A DNA stretch of 64,000 nucleotides from Pseudeuparius sepicola (GCA_963920635.1 OY987305.1:23336876-23400875), one strand, 5' to 3'. Shown: positions 32,451 to 45,000, counted from the first letter of the stretch. Translations and numbers: made by a program. The notes: generated from the sequence alone by a model not told the origin.

Positions 32451-32760
32451 AAAATGCCTCTAAAGTTGTTTTATCGCGCCTTTAATGAACACATTTACAC
32501 GGTTTCCTGACCCACTCTACTTGGCAGTTAAACTTTATGTCTAGCGGTTCTACCTTTGTACAGTTTTGTAATTTAATATTAGTTTGGAAACATTTTTCGT
32601 CACAACCTTTCCCTGGTCCCAATTTTTTTCACTCTTTTATTGTGTTCCCTATAATGTTTCCATAGGACATCTAGAAATACCTCTAGAATATTTTGACTTT
32701 GTAGATATCTGATTGGACAGGACCATTCTAGAAAAATCTCTAGTCTTCTATTTGAATATA

Positions 32761-33478
32761 CAGGGTGTCCCAATAAGGACTCCCGTCGCCGATATCTCCG
32801 GAACAAAAAGAGATATTTTAATTCTGCAAACGCCGTTCGCTAGGACGTGAAGAGGGCTTTATTCGTAACTGCTAAGCGTTCATTTTGACATTGGCGTATA
32901 GATGGCGCTGCGGTGCAAAGAAATTTTTCGATCCTAGGAACGTTAGAACGTAGCGCATCTGAGAGACTGGGTAATTTGGAGAAACTTTTGTTCTATGGAT
33001 AATTTTCCTATTGTTACTAGTTTCTGAGATAACCGCTCTACAATGGCATTTACAAAAACTGAGCTAACTCACTTAAAATTAACTTTAGAGGAAAAAGTTA
33101 TTAAACATATCTTTGTAGTGCACTAAGACGAAGAGATTAGCGGCACGTGTCAAATTATTACACATCCGGTTTGACCGGAAGTACCGGAAGTGAACCATTT
33201 TTCAGTTCAAAATGAACATACTGTACAGTAGGAAAATAGTCCATAGGACAAAAGTTTCTCCAAATTACCCAGTCTCTCAAATGCGCTACGCTCCAACGTT
33301 CCTAGGATCGAAAAGTTTCTTTGCACCGCAGCGCCATCTATACGCCAATAACAAAATGAACGCTTATCAGTTTCGAATAAAGCCCTCTTCACGTCCTAGC
33401 GAACGGCGTTTGGAGAATTAAAATATCTCTTTTTGTTCCGGAGATATCGGCGACGGGAGTCCTTATTGGGACACCCTG
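32761..33478. mobile_element. 718-bp mariner-type palindrome
   Basis: TA flanks it (32759-32760, 33479-33480). The ends are CAGGGTGTCCCAATAAGGAC and its inverse. The arms match for about 250 bp with a unique centre of about 200 bp and no transposase. Confidence 0.88.
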
Positions 33479-33701
33479 TATATAAGCTGTGGGAATTGGG
33501 CCTAGAAGTAAGTTAAAAGTGGGAACGCGATTTTGTAGCGAATTTGGAAGCTGAAGAATATTCTTGGTCAGGGACAATAACTGACAAGTATATTATTGTG
33601 AAGGCCATAGCAAAGGTATTAACCAAAGAAACAAGTTTGGACTGTGATTGTTGAAATTTGGTACATTTAACGTCAAACGTGAGAGTTGAAGAGGACCCGA
33701 G

Positions 33702-34375
33702 GTGAACGCCCGTAGCCAGAAAACAAAAATGGAGATGAAAAAGTTGATGGAAATGTTTATAAAGAAGTTTGATGAAATGGATAGGAAACACGAAGAAAGA
33801 TATAAGAAACAAGAAGACCTAATGAAAAATCTTCAGGAAAGGATGGACAAGAAACAAGAACAAAAAGAAAATAAACAAGCAGTTTTAATGAAAAATCAAC
33901 ACGGGGAAATGAAGAAGAAGAGGAAAGAAATAAGAAAGAAGAAGAAGGGACATGAAACAAGAAAACTTATGAGTGACCTCAAAGAAGATTTTAACTCCAA
34001 CCAAGAATGAATGAGGAAGGAAATTGAGACCATCCAGTCCGCGATAAACCAATGTCTGAAAGAAATAAAAGAAGGCCTGAAGATAGAGCTACAGAAGTCG
34101 TTGAAGAAGAAATGAATCAAGTGAAGACACAAATTGGTAATGTAAAGACTGCACCAAGCGAGATCAAACGCGAATTCCACAACAAAATGAAACGAATGAA
34201 GAGTGAGTTTGAAGGAATGGTACGAGAATTTGAAGTTAGAATCAAGTAGCTGTCAATATAAAGTATTCCAAAAACTGAAGCCGCCATGAGAATGAAAATG
34301 ACGACTCCAAAATTTGATGAAAAAGTAGCCTAGAGCACATACCTCAACCAATTCAAAGCTGCTGATAATAATAAA
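33702..34375 (+). pseudogene. gypsy-type retrotransposon gag N-terminus, coiled coil
   Basis: A frame of 102 codons (33702-34010) and, after frame changes, one of 65 codons (34052-34249) are almost wholly charged Lys/Glu with heptad-like spacing (KLMEMFIKKFDEMDRKHEE). A third frame near 34300 reads MTTPKFDEKVA.STYLNQFKAA, which resembles the P-x-FDG..W..Y..QFEA start of the gag domain in insect gypsy-like elements. The remainder is lost at the TAA-rich tract. The Lys/Glu bias could also come from any coiled-coil protein, so the third motif carries the call. Confidence 0.5.
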
Positions 34376-34456
34376 AATAATAAAAAAATAAAAATAATAA
34401 AAGTAACAAAAATAATAAAGATAATAAAGAGATAATAAAGATAATAATAAAAATAA
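34363..34456. repeat. Degenerate TAA/AATAA-rich tract
   Basis: Interrupted AATAATAATAAAAATAATAA repeats lie directly before an R4/Dong fragment, as expected for an old target tract. Confidence 0.75.
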
Positions 34457-34559
34457 CCTAATGGGGTTTACCAGGAACATGTCGACAAGTTAGCGTCAAA
34501 CTATTGGCTGACCGAGACGAATGTTCCCCAAAACGGAAGGCCTCTTACTGGCCATACAA
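34457..34559 (+). mobile_element. Old R4/Dong fragment
   Basis: It matches the internal ORF segment found at 44890-44990 (GAGGTTAACCAGGAACATGT region to CTACTGGCCATACAA) with about 12% changes and a small deletion. It is the same family as the array at 41-64 kb but clearly older. Confidence 0.8.
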
Positions 34560-34577
34560 AAGCATAGTAATCCCATT

Positions 34578-34740
34578 GAGTGCAGGAGCAATACCGTGAA
34601 TCCACATTTTGTCCAGTGCTCTTGGCCATCAGCGGTCTTTTTCTATAAAGAGATGTGGTCGATCGAAGGCAGAAAAACATGCAGTCGAAATAGTTCGCAA
34701 AATGCTCCGAACAACGCCTCCGCAGCCCCAAGATTCAAAA
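34578..34740 (+). repeat. Dispersed repeat shared with 8127-8350
   Basis: It contains AGGCAGAAAAACATGCAGTC and the flanking blocks listed for 8127-8350. It abuts the R4/Dong fragment and may be an otherwise unknown piece of the same or a related retroelement. Confidence 0.5.
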
Positions 34741-36281
34741 CTCACATATCATATTTCTATAATGGGGTGTTTAATTAGTCATTTTAATTTTGAAAAATTA
34801 GGATTTCCTCTCATGTCTATTTGTGTTTCGCTTCTGGTTTAACCAGATACATTCTTTGTGTAAGGTGGAAATTAATCTTAATTGGCGTATATTCCTTCAT
34901 CAGGACTTGTGGATTCAGATATTGTCTTTTAGAAACATAAACTTAAGAGAAATAAACAATACAACCTTAAAACCAAACTCGTTTTAAAGGTCAAAGTTCT
35001 CATCATTAAGTAACTATTTAAAATCTGGATACTCTTGCCTACGACTCGAGATAATTTTCAAAACATTGGTTAGATCGGAAAAATTCCTGGTATTAATTAA
35101 TCAAGCACTGAGAAAATGGTTTTGCAAAGTGGAAATTATTATAATACCTACCAACAAGAATAGCTTTTTCAGAGATTTCTCTTTATTTCGTATTCAGAAT
35201 ATAAATACTTATTATTATAACGCAAATAATAATTATTGAAGTCACTTACAAAAATACAAGCGTTTATTGTTCTGAAATTTTAGGGTAAGCGAGATGCTCT
35301 AAATTCAGTTTTAATAAAGATAAATAAATACTGTAAATAATAACAGTCCTTTAACAGTTGTTTAAAGGAACCATTCCCAAACCGACCTTCGTATCTTAAA
35401 TACTTAAAAGGAATGTCTATTTTCATTCAATAAGTAGCTGCTGGAACCGACATAAATAATTCAAGTGTTAATATTGGAAAAGTTTTAGCCCTACTAGGAG
35501 GGGTGACGGAATGGCTATAATAAATTAAAAATAAATTTTACGTCCTATTGTGGTGCTTGAAAATGAACTGTGGTGTGTGTTTGGCATTGTGCATGCGAGG
35601 AAATAATAAAGTATTAGTGCGAATAAAATCGATAGTGGCTGCATTCGTTTTTCTTTTTCGCGGGCTTTTCTCTTAAGAGGGTTTTTCGCCCCCCCGATAT
35701 ATTGTTCAAGTATCGTTGTAAATGCCGTCCTTGCCACTAACTTCGTAATAAAAACCAAAGCGTCGCCAGTGTCGCCACTATCGCCAAAATTTATCGCTAT
35801 AGGGTATAATCAAAGCACCCGACATGTTCTCTATATTTTCCCAGGCCCTTGGGTTTTATAAATAATTACGTTCAATAGATTAACTAAATGCGGAAGCTTA
35901 TTATTCTCTTCCAAAGTTTTCGTGTCGATTTTTTTGACGAAAAATGGCTACTGATGTAAAAAATACACGCGCGGGTGTACAAAATACACGGTGTGTGTTT
36001 TCATAAGCACATATCACGAAGTGTAATTTCGTTGCAAACCATAGGTTCTTTTTTTAACACGACTCGTGTTTTTTTACACCGCGCGTGTTTTTTAAAAACA
36101 CCGGCCGTGTGATCAAGGTCAAAATAACCGCCAATTGGGCCCTGTTCCCTTCCTCCGTATCAGCAGTGAGTAAAAAAATATTATATTATTCTTTTACTCA
36201 ATGGTATCAGTATCAGTCAATAGTTGAATTTCGTTTAGCGAGCATACATTCGTGTCGCGTCCTGTCGTAACTGCGGGGAAA
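34741..36281. other. No gene supported; CACG/CGTG-rich patch near 35965-36110
   Basis: The patch has ACACGCGCGGGTGT, ACACGGTGTGTG, CACGACTCGTG and ACACCGCGCGTG, imperfect inverses of each other. It lies 170-320 bp upstream of an exon-like segment. The rest is AT-rich. Confidence 0.35.
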
Positions 36282-36372
36282 ATGTTGGTTCTAACCAAAT
36301 TTAAATATAATAAAATTTTAAAATATGTGCTCTGTGATACTAGTGAAAGTTTTGCAGATGTTCTGACTAAAG
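36282..36372 (+). other. Putative first coding exon, 30 codons, consensus donor
   Basis: ATG at 36282 (GGAAAATGTT context) opens a frame with KFKYNKILKYVLCDTSESFA and ends CTAAAG|GTAAGTAAT. The upstream 200 bp are relatively GC-rich and contain the CACG-rich patch. It looks like a real 5' exon, but I could not identify the protein or a second exon. Confidence 0.35.
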
Positions 36373-37853
36373 GTAAGTAATTATTTACTCTATTTAGGTA
36401 CCTACCTGCTTTCAGAAGTATATATAGAAGTAACTATAATTGCATTCTATACGTATTTTGTTCGCTATTTTGTATGGAAAGCTTATTTTTTTGCTTTTAT
36501 CAAACGTAACACTCTCGGTTTGTATAACAAATAAAATAATAGGGCTACGTGAAATTTCTCATTATTAAAATCTACCTACTTAAAAGAAAAAAGTCAAAAA
36601 ATTATTATTACGCTTCTCTCAAATAACCAAGCTTTCGTTCAAGGTTTTGAACTTCTAATTTAAGAAAATTTTAAGAAAATTATTAAGGAATACCTGCTTT
36701 AAGAAATTGTTCACTTATGTGCTACATAACGATAAATTTAGATTTTTTCAACTTAAAATTAATATTTCATTCTAATACCCAGATGGAGTTCAAAAACCTT
36801 GAACGAAAGCTTGGGCATTTGAGAGAAGTGTAATAAAAAATTTTTTGCTGCAAACCCGTTAGGTATTATCAATTCTATAAGTAGGTACTTAAATACTTAC
36901 CTAGCTACTTTTTTGCTAAATTTGAGCAATTTTGAATTTTTTCTGTATGTGATGACAAAACCCGGGTGCTATGATAGCTAATTTTGTTTTTTAAAATAGA
37001 ATTATATTAGGCCCATTTTCGATAATTTCTGTTGTTTTTATAAATAAAGGAGTACCTAATTAAAATTAAAATAGACTGTTGGACTCAATCTTGCACGAGA
37101 AAACAATTGACAAACTGTATACAGTCGTAGGTATATGCTAAAAATATATTGATTTTGAAAATAAACAAAAATAAACTGGTCTTATTTTAACAATTAAAAT
37201 TAGTTGTCAGAGATAATGATGACATGGATTGCCACAAACCATGTTGATAAACCAATGACGGAGAAGTGGGCATTTAGCACATTTATTGTAAAACAAAAAT
37301 GAATCACTTTGCATAGTACTTAGTACTTATAGGTCTAATAAAATTTAATGTTTTTTAAGTAGATTTTTTTTGGTATGGTTCGATGGGAAATGTTTTAAAC
37401 AATTTAAGTATATTTCCTCGGATATTTCTGAAAAATAAAAACTGAAGTATTTGTGTTATATGAAGACTCGAAGTATAGATAGGAATGTTTTTGTTTAGTT
37501 TACTTTAGTACCTACTATCCAATAATCAGTGGCAAAAAAATTCTTAATTAGGCACCTACCTAACTGGGATACAGAATGCCAATTTTCCAAAGAGGCTGTT
37601 TAAAAGTAGGTGCAAAAAATAATTCTAAAGTAAAGTGTCTTTCAACTTGCTGGTAATGTAGGCCTATCCTAACCGAAAATTCAAGTTTATACCGTTTCTG
37701 AAAAAAAAAAATTCCTCTTAAGACTGGAATAACCGAGGGAATAACTTTGCAGGGAAGGATTAAATCCGAACAATTTTGCATTAAAAAAGTCCCCTTAAAA
37801 CCACCTCTTGACACTTCATCCAAATATTTGCACCCATTATCATTACGTAACTA
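36373..37853. other. AT-rich, possibly intronic; one small MITE
   Basis: Apart from the inverted-repeat element at 36608-36832 I see no coding or RNA feature. Confidence 0.3.
36608..36832. mobile_element. 225-bp MITE-like inverted repeat
   Basis: CTTCTCTCAAATAACCAAGC with CTTTCGTTCAAGGTTTTGAA at the left is repeated inverted at 36788-36832 with few mismatches (about 43-bp arms). Confidence 0.75.
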
Positions 37854-38242
37854 CACAGTAATAAAATTTGGTAAAATTAAAACACTAAAAGTGGTCACAT
37901 TAAGGCCACACGGATTCTGGTTAAATTAACCAATTTCGTTTTGGTACATTTTAAATATTTGCACAAACATTTACACGGAGATGTGTAGCATATTTACTCG
38001 CCCATGGTGTAAAATTAACCACGTTTTAGTGTCGATTTTCTACACGAATCACAGTAAAAAATATACACGGAAAGTGGTTAATTTTACACCATGGGCGAGT
38101 AAATATGCTACACATCTCCGTGTAAATGTTTGTGCAAACATTTAAATTTTACCAAAACGAAAGTGGTTAATTTAACCAGAATCCGTGTGGCCTTAATGTG
38201 ACCACTTTTAGTGTTTTAATTTTACCAAATTTTATTACTGTG
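37854..38242. mobile_element. 389-bp near-perfect palindrome
   Basis: The ends are CACAGTAATAAAATTTGGTA and its inverse. The arms of about 180 bp include GGCCACACGGATTCTGGTTA and CACGGAGATGTGTAGCATAT. The left arm has one duplicated stretch. There is no coding content. Confidence 0.88.
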
Positions 38243-38250
38243 CGATATTA

Positions 38251-38545
38251 TTATAAGATCAACTGACTTACCTGTAAGGAAGTTTGAGCTGAATTATACT
38301 GCAGTCTCATCCGATTATTACAAATACTAATGTAGTTTGCTTCACTCTGTACAAACGCCATACAAACGTTTAAAGAAAGGTGTTTTTTGTCCCAACCGCC
38401 GCCAGTCACCTGATCGTCGCTAAAATATATTTCAGTGCTTATTTTGTGATAGATCGTTAAGGGTGGGGATCAGGGAGGGTAAGTCGGTTGATCTTATAAT
38501 TATTATACTGCAGTCTCATCCTTCATATTACAAATACTAATGTAG
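38251..38545. repeat. Inverted repeat overlapped by a direct repeat
   Basis: TTATAAGATCAACTGACTTACC near 38255 and its inverse near 38480 frame the unit. ATTATACTGCAGTCTCATCC plus TTACAAATACTAATGTAG occurs at 38296-38336 and again at 38503-38545. Confidence 0.7.
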
Positions 38546-39017
38546 ATGTTTAAAGAACAAGAACGATCTGTCAACATTGATTCAAATATATTTTGAAAAC
38601 AGATGCACTTTTACTAACGTACTATAGGTAGGTAGGTATACGTATGTATGTCCACGCCCATTAGTTGAGCAATATGCTGAAAAAATGTATCCAACCTTTA
38701 AGTCGGTCTGCAAATATGCATATATTATCTAATAAAAAATATATGACAAGTATAAAACATGCAAATCTGTAACCATTGTGGCTCCTCAGAAACAGGGTCT
38801 CTGTTAGGAAGCAGCAATTATCATTAAAATACTGAAAGAAAAACTGTATATTGCAAGTTACAGCCAGTCATAATACATAAATGACATTCTCTACTCTCTC
38901 AAGAAGACTAGACTCCCTCGAATACCCAAATCATGGTAGCCAAGATCAATACACGCAAACATGGGTAAACTTCTAGAGACCCCCATATGTAGATTGTAGT
39001 TATTTCTGGTATCATAC

Positions 39018-39053
39018 CAAAGAAAATAATACTGCGTAGTATTATTTTCTTTG
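39018..39053. repeat. Perfect 16-bp hairpin
   Basis: CAAAGAAAATAATACT and its exact inverse enclose GCGT. Confidence 0.85.
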
Positions 39054-39179
39054 ATCATACTCATATACGTTGGTAACAACGAACCCAAATATATAATATG
39101 TATACCATGTTACAAAATTTCGAAGCACCTTCAATTTGCCTTCTTGGTTGAATTTCACCGATATTGTCTGAAATTTCTT

Positions 39180-39385
39180 TGTGACATTATCACTGAGAAA
39201 GGAGGAAGATTTATTCCCCGAAAGTTCAGAAGACAAATTTGTTGAAGTTAATTTTGAGTTATCCTTCAGTTTTTTTTTAATATCCGGCCTTTATGAATTT
39301 TGCTGGAAGAAGTTGTCTTTTAATCAGTTTGGTTTAAGTTTACGTGGCGAGAAAAAAAATCAATTAAGAATTAAATGAATCCATA
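39180..39385 (+). mobile_element. Penelope-like element 3' end, second copy
   Basis: It matches about 29500-29700: GAGAAAGGAGGAAGATTTAT, GTTGAAGTTA, AAGTTGTCTTTTAATCAGTT and a terminal AATTAAGAATTAAATGAATC. It is same-stranded and more truncated than the first copy. Confidence 0.55.
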
Positions 39386-41439
39386 TACCGATGATAGCAT
39401 ATAGGTAGCAGGTTTTTAAATACCCCTATATATATATATACTATATTCTATACATGGGTCCTTATATTATGTGAAATGGTCATTAGTATAAATATAGGAA
39501 ATATATATTTAAATTCTATTGTTATTATTATTCTTGCCCCTTTTTGATATCGACATATTATATTTATAATTACTCGTATATGCATGCTGCGTTTTTTTTG
39601 CATTAACGCAGCTATATGCCGTTTGGGGTTCTCTCCTCTAATAATATAATAATTATCAGGGCAATTGTAGAATAACTATTGGAAATTGAGAAATTTGGTA
39701 GGTACCGTCCTTGTTTGAGTACTATGTAGCCCCCCAAAATCAAGGATATCGGCGGGGTCGCTAAATATGGACGCACCTGATACCCAATTTTGCTGTCGTA
39801 AGGGTCTTACCAATCATTTTATTTGTAGGTATAGTTCGTAAACATGGCGATATGATTCCATCCTATAGACCTGTGCAATAAAGTCGTGTTCCAAACCTGC
39901 CTCATTTGGCGAAAATGGCGGTTCCAAAGCTACCAAATCGACCTTTTCGTAACTAAAAAGGCGCTATGAATGCTTGAATTTGCATTAACGCACATTGTTC
40001 AGGAGTCACGAGAAAGTTTTCAAAAGTTAGGTTTTAACTTCACTACGCGGAATTGTTTTCTTTTGATTTCTTTTGCACTTCTAGACTATTTAGTTGGTTG
40101 ATTTCAAATCCGGAGAAGAGAGGAAGCACCATGGGCTTGTTTCAACTGCAGTTCTGAGCCATTCCAGAACTGGCTTGAACCAACCAAACACAAGAAAATA
40201 ATTCCAGAACTATTTGGCCAATCAGTTAATCGATAGCTGGTTTGAGAATTGTTCAAAACTCTGTTGGAACAAACCTTATATGACACTGTAGCTCTCATAC
40301 TCACACTGTCACAAACAGCCATTCAAGGTCAGCGTACCAGCTTTTCTCGTATGCTATGCTGGGAGTACCTAATGCCACAGCTTAAATATGAAAATTAAGC
40401 TGAGGTAAATGCTTTGTTGAGAATATTTGACAAATCGGTTGAATTGTTTTGATAAATATTACATTTAAAATATACATTACAGCAATGTGTAGACATATAC
40501 CTTAATTATTTTGTAATTAATTACTTTCTTACTCCCCAATTCACGTATTCCAATTATTATTGCATTATCCTATTGTCGTCATGACGTGTAGGTAAAGCTA
40601 AGTAGGCGGAACCTCAAACATTACCTTATTGTGACTCCTGTGATTGTGCCAATGTTATATTTTTGACTTTCGCCACTACTAAAAAGAAAAATTAATTTTA
40701 AGAACGTTAGTCACAGCCTAAGAAAGATTCTGCGCATTTTCATGTTTTTAGTTGTCCAAATCCGAGGGTCTTAGAGAGATTTGGAATGATGGGTTGTAAC
40801 AAAGTATATCAACGCCTATCATAAGACAAAGCTCCATGCCAAATTCAACAGAGAAGGAGTTCTCCGAGGGTAGGCGCCGAGACATCGTCAAGGTGGAGGA
40901 CCCAGTAGCTCCGGTGAAGAAGATCTACCCAGGACGAGACGGACTGACAGACAGGACAATGGAGCGAAGCGAAGGCGGACATGGAAGATGCGTCGTGGTT
41001 GAACGTCTACCGAGGAGTCGCGAACCGAGGAGGACTAGTAGCAGGCATGTGAAGGCAGGGACGAATACGAGGACGGGACACGCGCACCGACGGAGGTCCG
41101 TAGCGGGGTGGGACCTGTAGGACCCGAGTACAGGGCGGCGTCACAACGGACGGCGACACGACGGACTGACGAAAAGTAAGGACGGCCCATACCTAAAGGG
41201 CAAAAAATATAAAGAACATCAGAAACGTAAAGAATACAAGGAAAATTAATGACAACATCGATCGATTGAACGATCCTCGGCATTTTTAAAGCACCCATGC
41301 CAAAATAGGGGGCTTTCAAACTAATATAGAAGAAAGAAAAGGCTACTAAGAAATTACATCTAAATACCTGGTGCTACTGCGGAACAGGTAGAAATAAGGA
41401 CCATAGTGCAAACAAGAACATAATGGTACAATGGCAACC

Positions 41440-41440
<1 letters not shown>
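39386..41440. other. No gene supported before the retrotransposon array
   Basis: There is a TA-rich run near 39421-39440 and a self-complementary patch near 40150-40180 (CAGTTCTG..CCAGAACTGG). From about 40840 to 41340 base composition rises to GC-rich with purine-rich sequence that could be retroelement-derived, but no motif is recognised. Confidence 0.35.

Positions 41441-41494
<54 letters not shown>
41441..41494. repeat. (TAA)n target tract, about 17 units
   Basis: An uninterrupted AAT/TAA trinucleotide run forms the left border of the R4/Dong array. Its position immediately before the first 5' UTR fits insertion into a TAA microsatellite. Confidence 0.9.
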
Positions 41495-41495
<1 letters not shown>

Positions 41496-41905
41496 CGCAG
41501 GGGGGATCTGACTTGTGAGAGAGGCAGATCCACGGGTGTGACAATCCCGCGCTCCCCAGTTACGCAGGGATGAGTCTGGCCTGTGAGAGGGGCAGATTCA
41601 CGGGTGTAACGATCCCGCGATTCCCAGTTACGCATGGAGAGGCTTGGCCTGTGACAGGGGCAGACCTACGGGTGTGACAATCCCGCGATATCCAGTTGCG
41701 CAGGGAGGGGTCTAGCCGGTGACGGGGGCTGATCCTCGGGGGTGACAATCCCGCGACTCCCAGTTACACAGGGATGGGTCTAGCCTGTGAGAGGGGCAGA
41801 TCCTCGGGTGTAACGATCCCGTGTTTCCCAGTTAACGCAAGGAGGGGTTTGGCCGGTGACAGGGGCAGATCCTCGGGAGTAACGATCCCGCGTTATCCTA
41901 GTTGA
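41496..41905 (+). promoter_or_regulatory. 5' UTR tandem repeats, six units of 68 bp (copy 1)
   Basis: Units begin CGCAGGGA-like at 41496, 41563, 41631, 41699 and so on. Each carries TGTGAGAGGGGCAGAT and a core CGGGTGTAACGATCCCGCG whose CGGG and CCCG ends are complementary. The same block stands at 52014-52425 and 59304-59715. Repeated 5' UTR modules often hold retrotransposon promoters; that role is inferred. Confidence 0.8.
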
Positions 41906-42005
41906 CCCGTATGGGTAGCGGGTTAGAATACTCCTATCGTGGCTCCGCGAGTCGTAAAAGGCGACCGAGGGCCGTCACTCCCACGTTACGGGAGAAAACT
42001 ATGGA

Positions 42006-45000
42006 ATGGAGAATGATAGGATGATTGTCATAGGGCCGCTGCCTGGGGATCGCCAGGGCATGTCTGGAGCCGGCGCTGGGCATGACAGCGAGCGGGACGT
42101 CGGTGACAGGGCGCTGATGAGGCGGGCCCCTGTTGCACAAACAGCTACAGCCCAACAACAACACGAACATCTACAACATGGGAGCCAAACGAGAACTAGG
42201 GTTCCACCCACCGAAGGTGCTGCGCGGGAACTTCAGCCAGCGTTCACAGAGGCGGGATTACAACGACGACGCATGAAATGGACTGTGTCCATGAATGAAT
42301 CGATTATGCGTATTTTCTACAGGGTGACAAACTTAGGACAAGAGATTATCGGCTACCGACAACAACTGCATGCCGAGTTCTGCAGGGAGTTTCCACACAT
42401 GCAAGTGTCTGAACAAAGAGTGTCAGATCAGTATCGAACTATTCTAAGAAATAACCGAATTCCAGAAACGCGACTTAACGCTATCAAACGGGAAGTTGAG
42501 CTAGAGATCCACGGCGAACACATAGACATAGATGACAACAACAACAATGGGGAACTTCAAGAGCCTGGACAACAACTAGAAGCCGAAACGGTAGAACCAA
42601 CAACCGAGAGTCTGGAACGGGTTAACGAAGAACATTTTGAAGGCTTGGACACACATATGAGACAGGCAGTATTGCGATACGAAGGCACAGACCCACTTAG
42701 CAGGCCACCGCTACCAAGATTAAATTCTTCCAGGAAACTTGCGATCGTGCTCGATCTTATGAACACAAGAATTTTACCAAGCTATGTTTCAGTGACACCA
42801 ACATTAGAACGTATGCACATGTTAATCTACTGTGCCGCAACGGCAGTCATCACTGTAATGGGTGCCAAGATCCGAACGGCCCAAGAGTTGAATCGTGCAA
42901 GACCAGAACCACGAATGGCTCAATGGGAAATGCGACTAAATCGGAAGATCGAGAGTCTCCGTAAAGACATAGGACAAGTGACGGAATATATCAGAGGAGT
43001 TAGAACTAGAAGGATCCAGAGGGCGGTGCAGGCAGTAATGAGCCGCACCCAAATGCATTCTCGGCATGACCCCGCGAACATCACTGCTCAACAATGTCTT
43101 GACACATTAAAACAAAAACTTTCTGTTTTCGCAGGGCGTCTGAGGAGATACAAGGCTAGTAACAACAGGAAACGAGACAATAAACTCTTTGAACGATCAG
43201 AAAAGGGTTTCTACCGTGCTTTTAATTCTAGCGCCGATGCCACAAATGCGAGTTACCCTAGCAGAGAACAGGTCGACGGTTTCTGGAGAAATCAACTTGC
43301 CACACCAGGTCCATACAATGTCAGTGCAAGCTGGATCAGCGAAGAACGCGAGATGGGCCGGAACTATAGCCAGATGCAACACGAGCAATTCACAACCGCT
43401 GAGGTCTCCGATGTCATCAAGAATTCCCACAACTGGAAGGCACCAGGTCCAGATCATCTCCAAAATTATTGGATTAAGAAGTTGTGGTGCACGCATGAAC
43501 AAATAACTACCTTAATTAATGAAGTCTTGCTCGATCCTCTGAAAATGCCATTGTTTCTTACACAGGGTGCAACTTACCTGTTACCAAAAGACCAGCGGAA
43601 TACGGATAACCCTGCCAAGTACCGCCCAATAACCTGCTTGCCTACGCTTTACAAGATAATCACATCTTGCCTTACGCAGCGAATATATGCTCACTGCGAG
43701 CGGAACAACATCATTGCAATGCAGCAGAAGGGCTGCTCGAAGGGCGCAATGGGATGCAAAGAGCAACTCATCATAGACTCTGTCATCTGCAACCAGGCTC
43801 ATTCCAAGCAACGAAACCTCCACATGGCTTATGTGGACTACAAAAAAGCATTTGATTCCGTACCTCACGACTGGCTCACAGGTATCTTAAAGCTGTATAA
43901 AATAGATCATCATACAGTTTCCTTTTTAGAACACGTTATGACAACCTGGCGCACTAAGATACAACTCAGAACCGCAGACAGTAACATCGAGACCGACACA
44001 ATCAACATCCGAAGAGGGATTTTCCAAGGAGATTCACTCAGTCCACTGTGGTTCTGCATGGCGATGAACCCTCTATCACATCGGTTGAACTCTACAAAAT
44101 ATGGCTTCGCTATCAAAAGCAACAACGCAGAAGCGATCAAGTTGAATCACCTATTATATATGGATGATTTAAAACTGATCGCCGCAACCAAAAACCAACT
44201 AACGCAAATGCTTAAAATTGTAGAGGAGTTCTCCAGGGACATCGGAATGCTGTTTGGACTGGACAAGTGCCGCACCCTTAATATCATCCGGGGAAAGCTC
44301 GAACAAAGCGCACACGAGATGCAGGACGGCCAGGAGATCGAAGCAATGAGCAAGGGAGATACATACAAGTATCTCGGGATGAAACAAGCTCAAAGGATAG
44401 ACCATCGAACAATGAAGACTGATTTAACGAATGAATTCATCAAGAGAGTAAGACAAGTAGTGCGAACTGATCTTAACAGCAGGAATTTGTTTAAGGCCCT
44501 GAACACGTATGCGTGCTCTGTACTCAGCTATTCGTTCGGAATAGTGAATTGGACCAACACGGACATCAACAACCTGCAACGAAAAGTTAGGACACTACTG
44601 ACAAAAGCTCATAAACATCATCCCCGTAGCGCCGTAGAAAGAACAACTCTGCCACGTCAACTAGGAGGAAGAGGATTGGCAGATCTCAGCAAGCAATTGG
44701 ACCAACAAATATTAAATCTGCGTAATTATTTCTACAGGCAGGCCAACAGCTCCACACTACATAGGGCTATATGCGGAGCAGACGTCTCAACACCGCTACG
44801 TCTGACGGAACACGAGCGTCAAAATTACCACCGAACCGACAACGATAAACTACAGAGGTGGTTGGGGAAGCCGCTGCACGGGAGATATCCTAATGAGGTT
44901 AACCAGGAACATGTCGACAAGTTAGCGTCGAACTATTGGCTGACCTCGGGACGAATGTTCCCCGAGACGGAAGGCTTCCTACTGGCCATACAAGATCAGG

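Noticed and set aside
33757..34180. Hydrophobic minus-strand frames
   Set aside because: They are the antisense of the Lys/Glu-rich coiled-coil gag remnant, which makes Phe/Leu/Ser-rich runs.
41496..41905. CRISPR-like regularly spaced repeats
   Set aside because: The whole 68-bp unit is repeated with scattered changes; there are no unique spacers, and the block is the 5' UTR of a eukaryotic retrotransposon.
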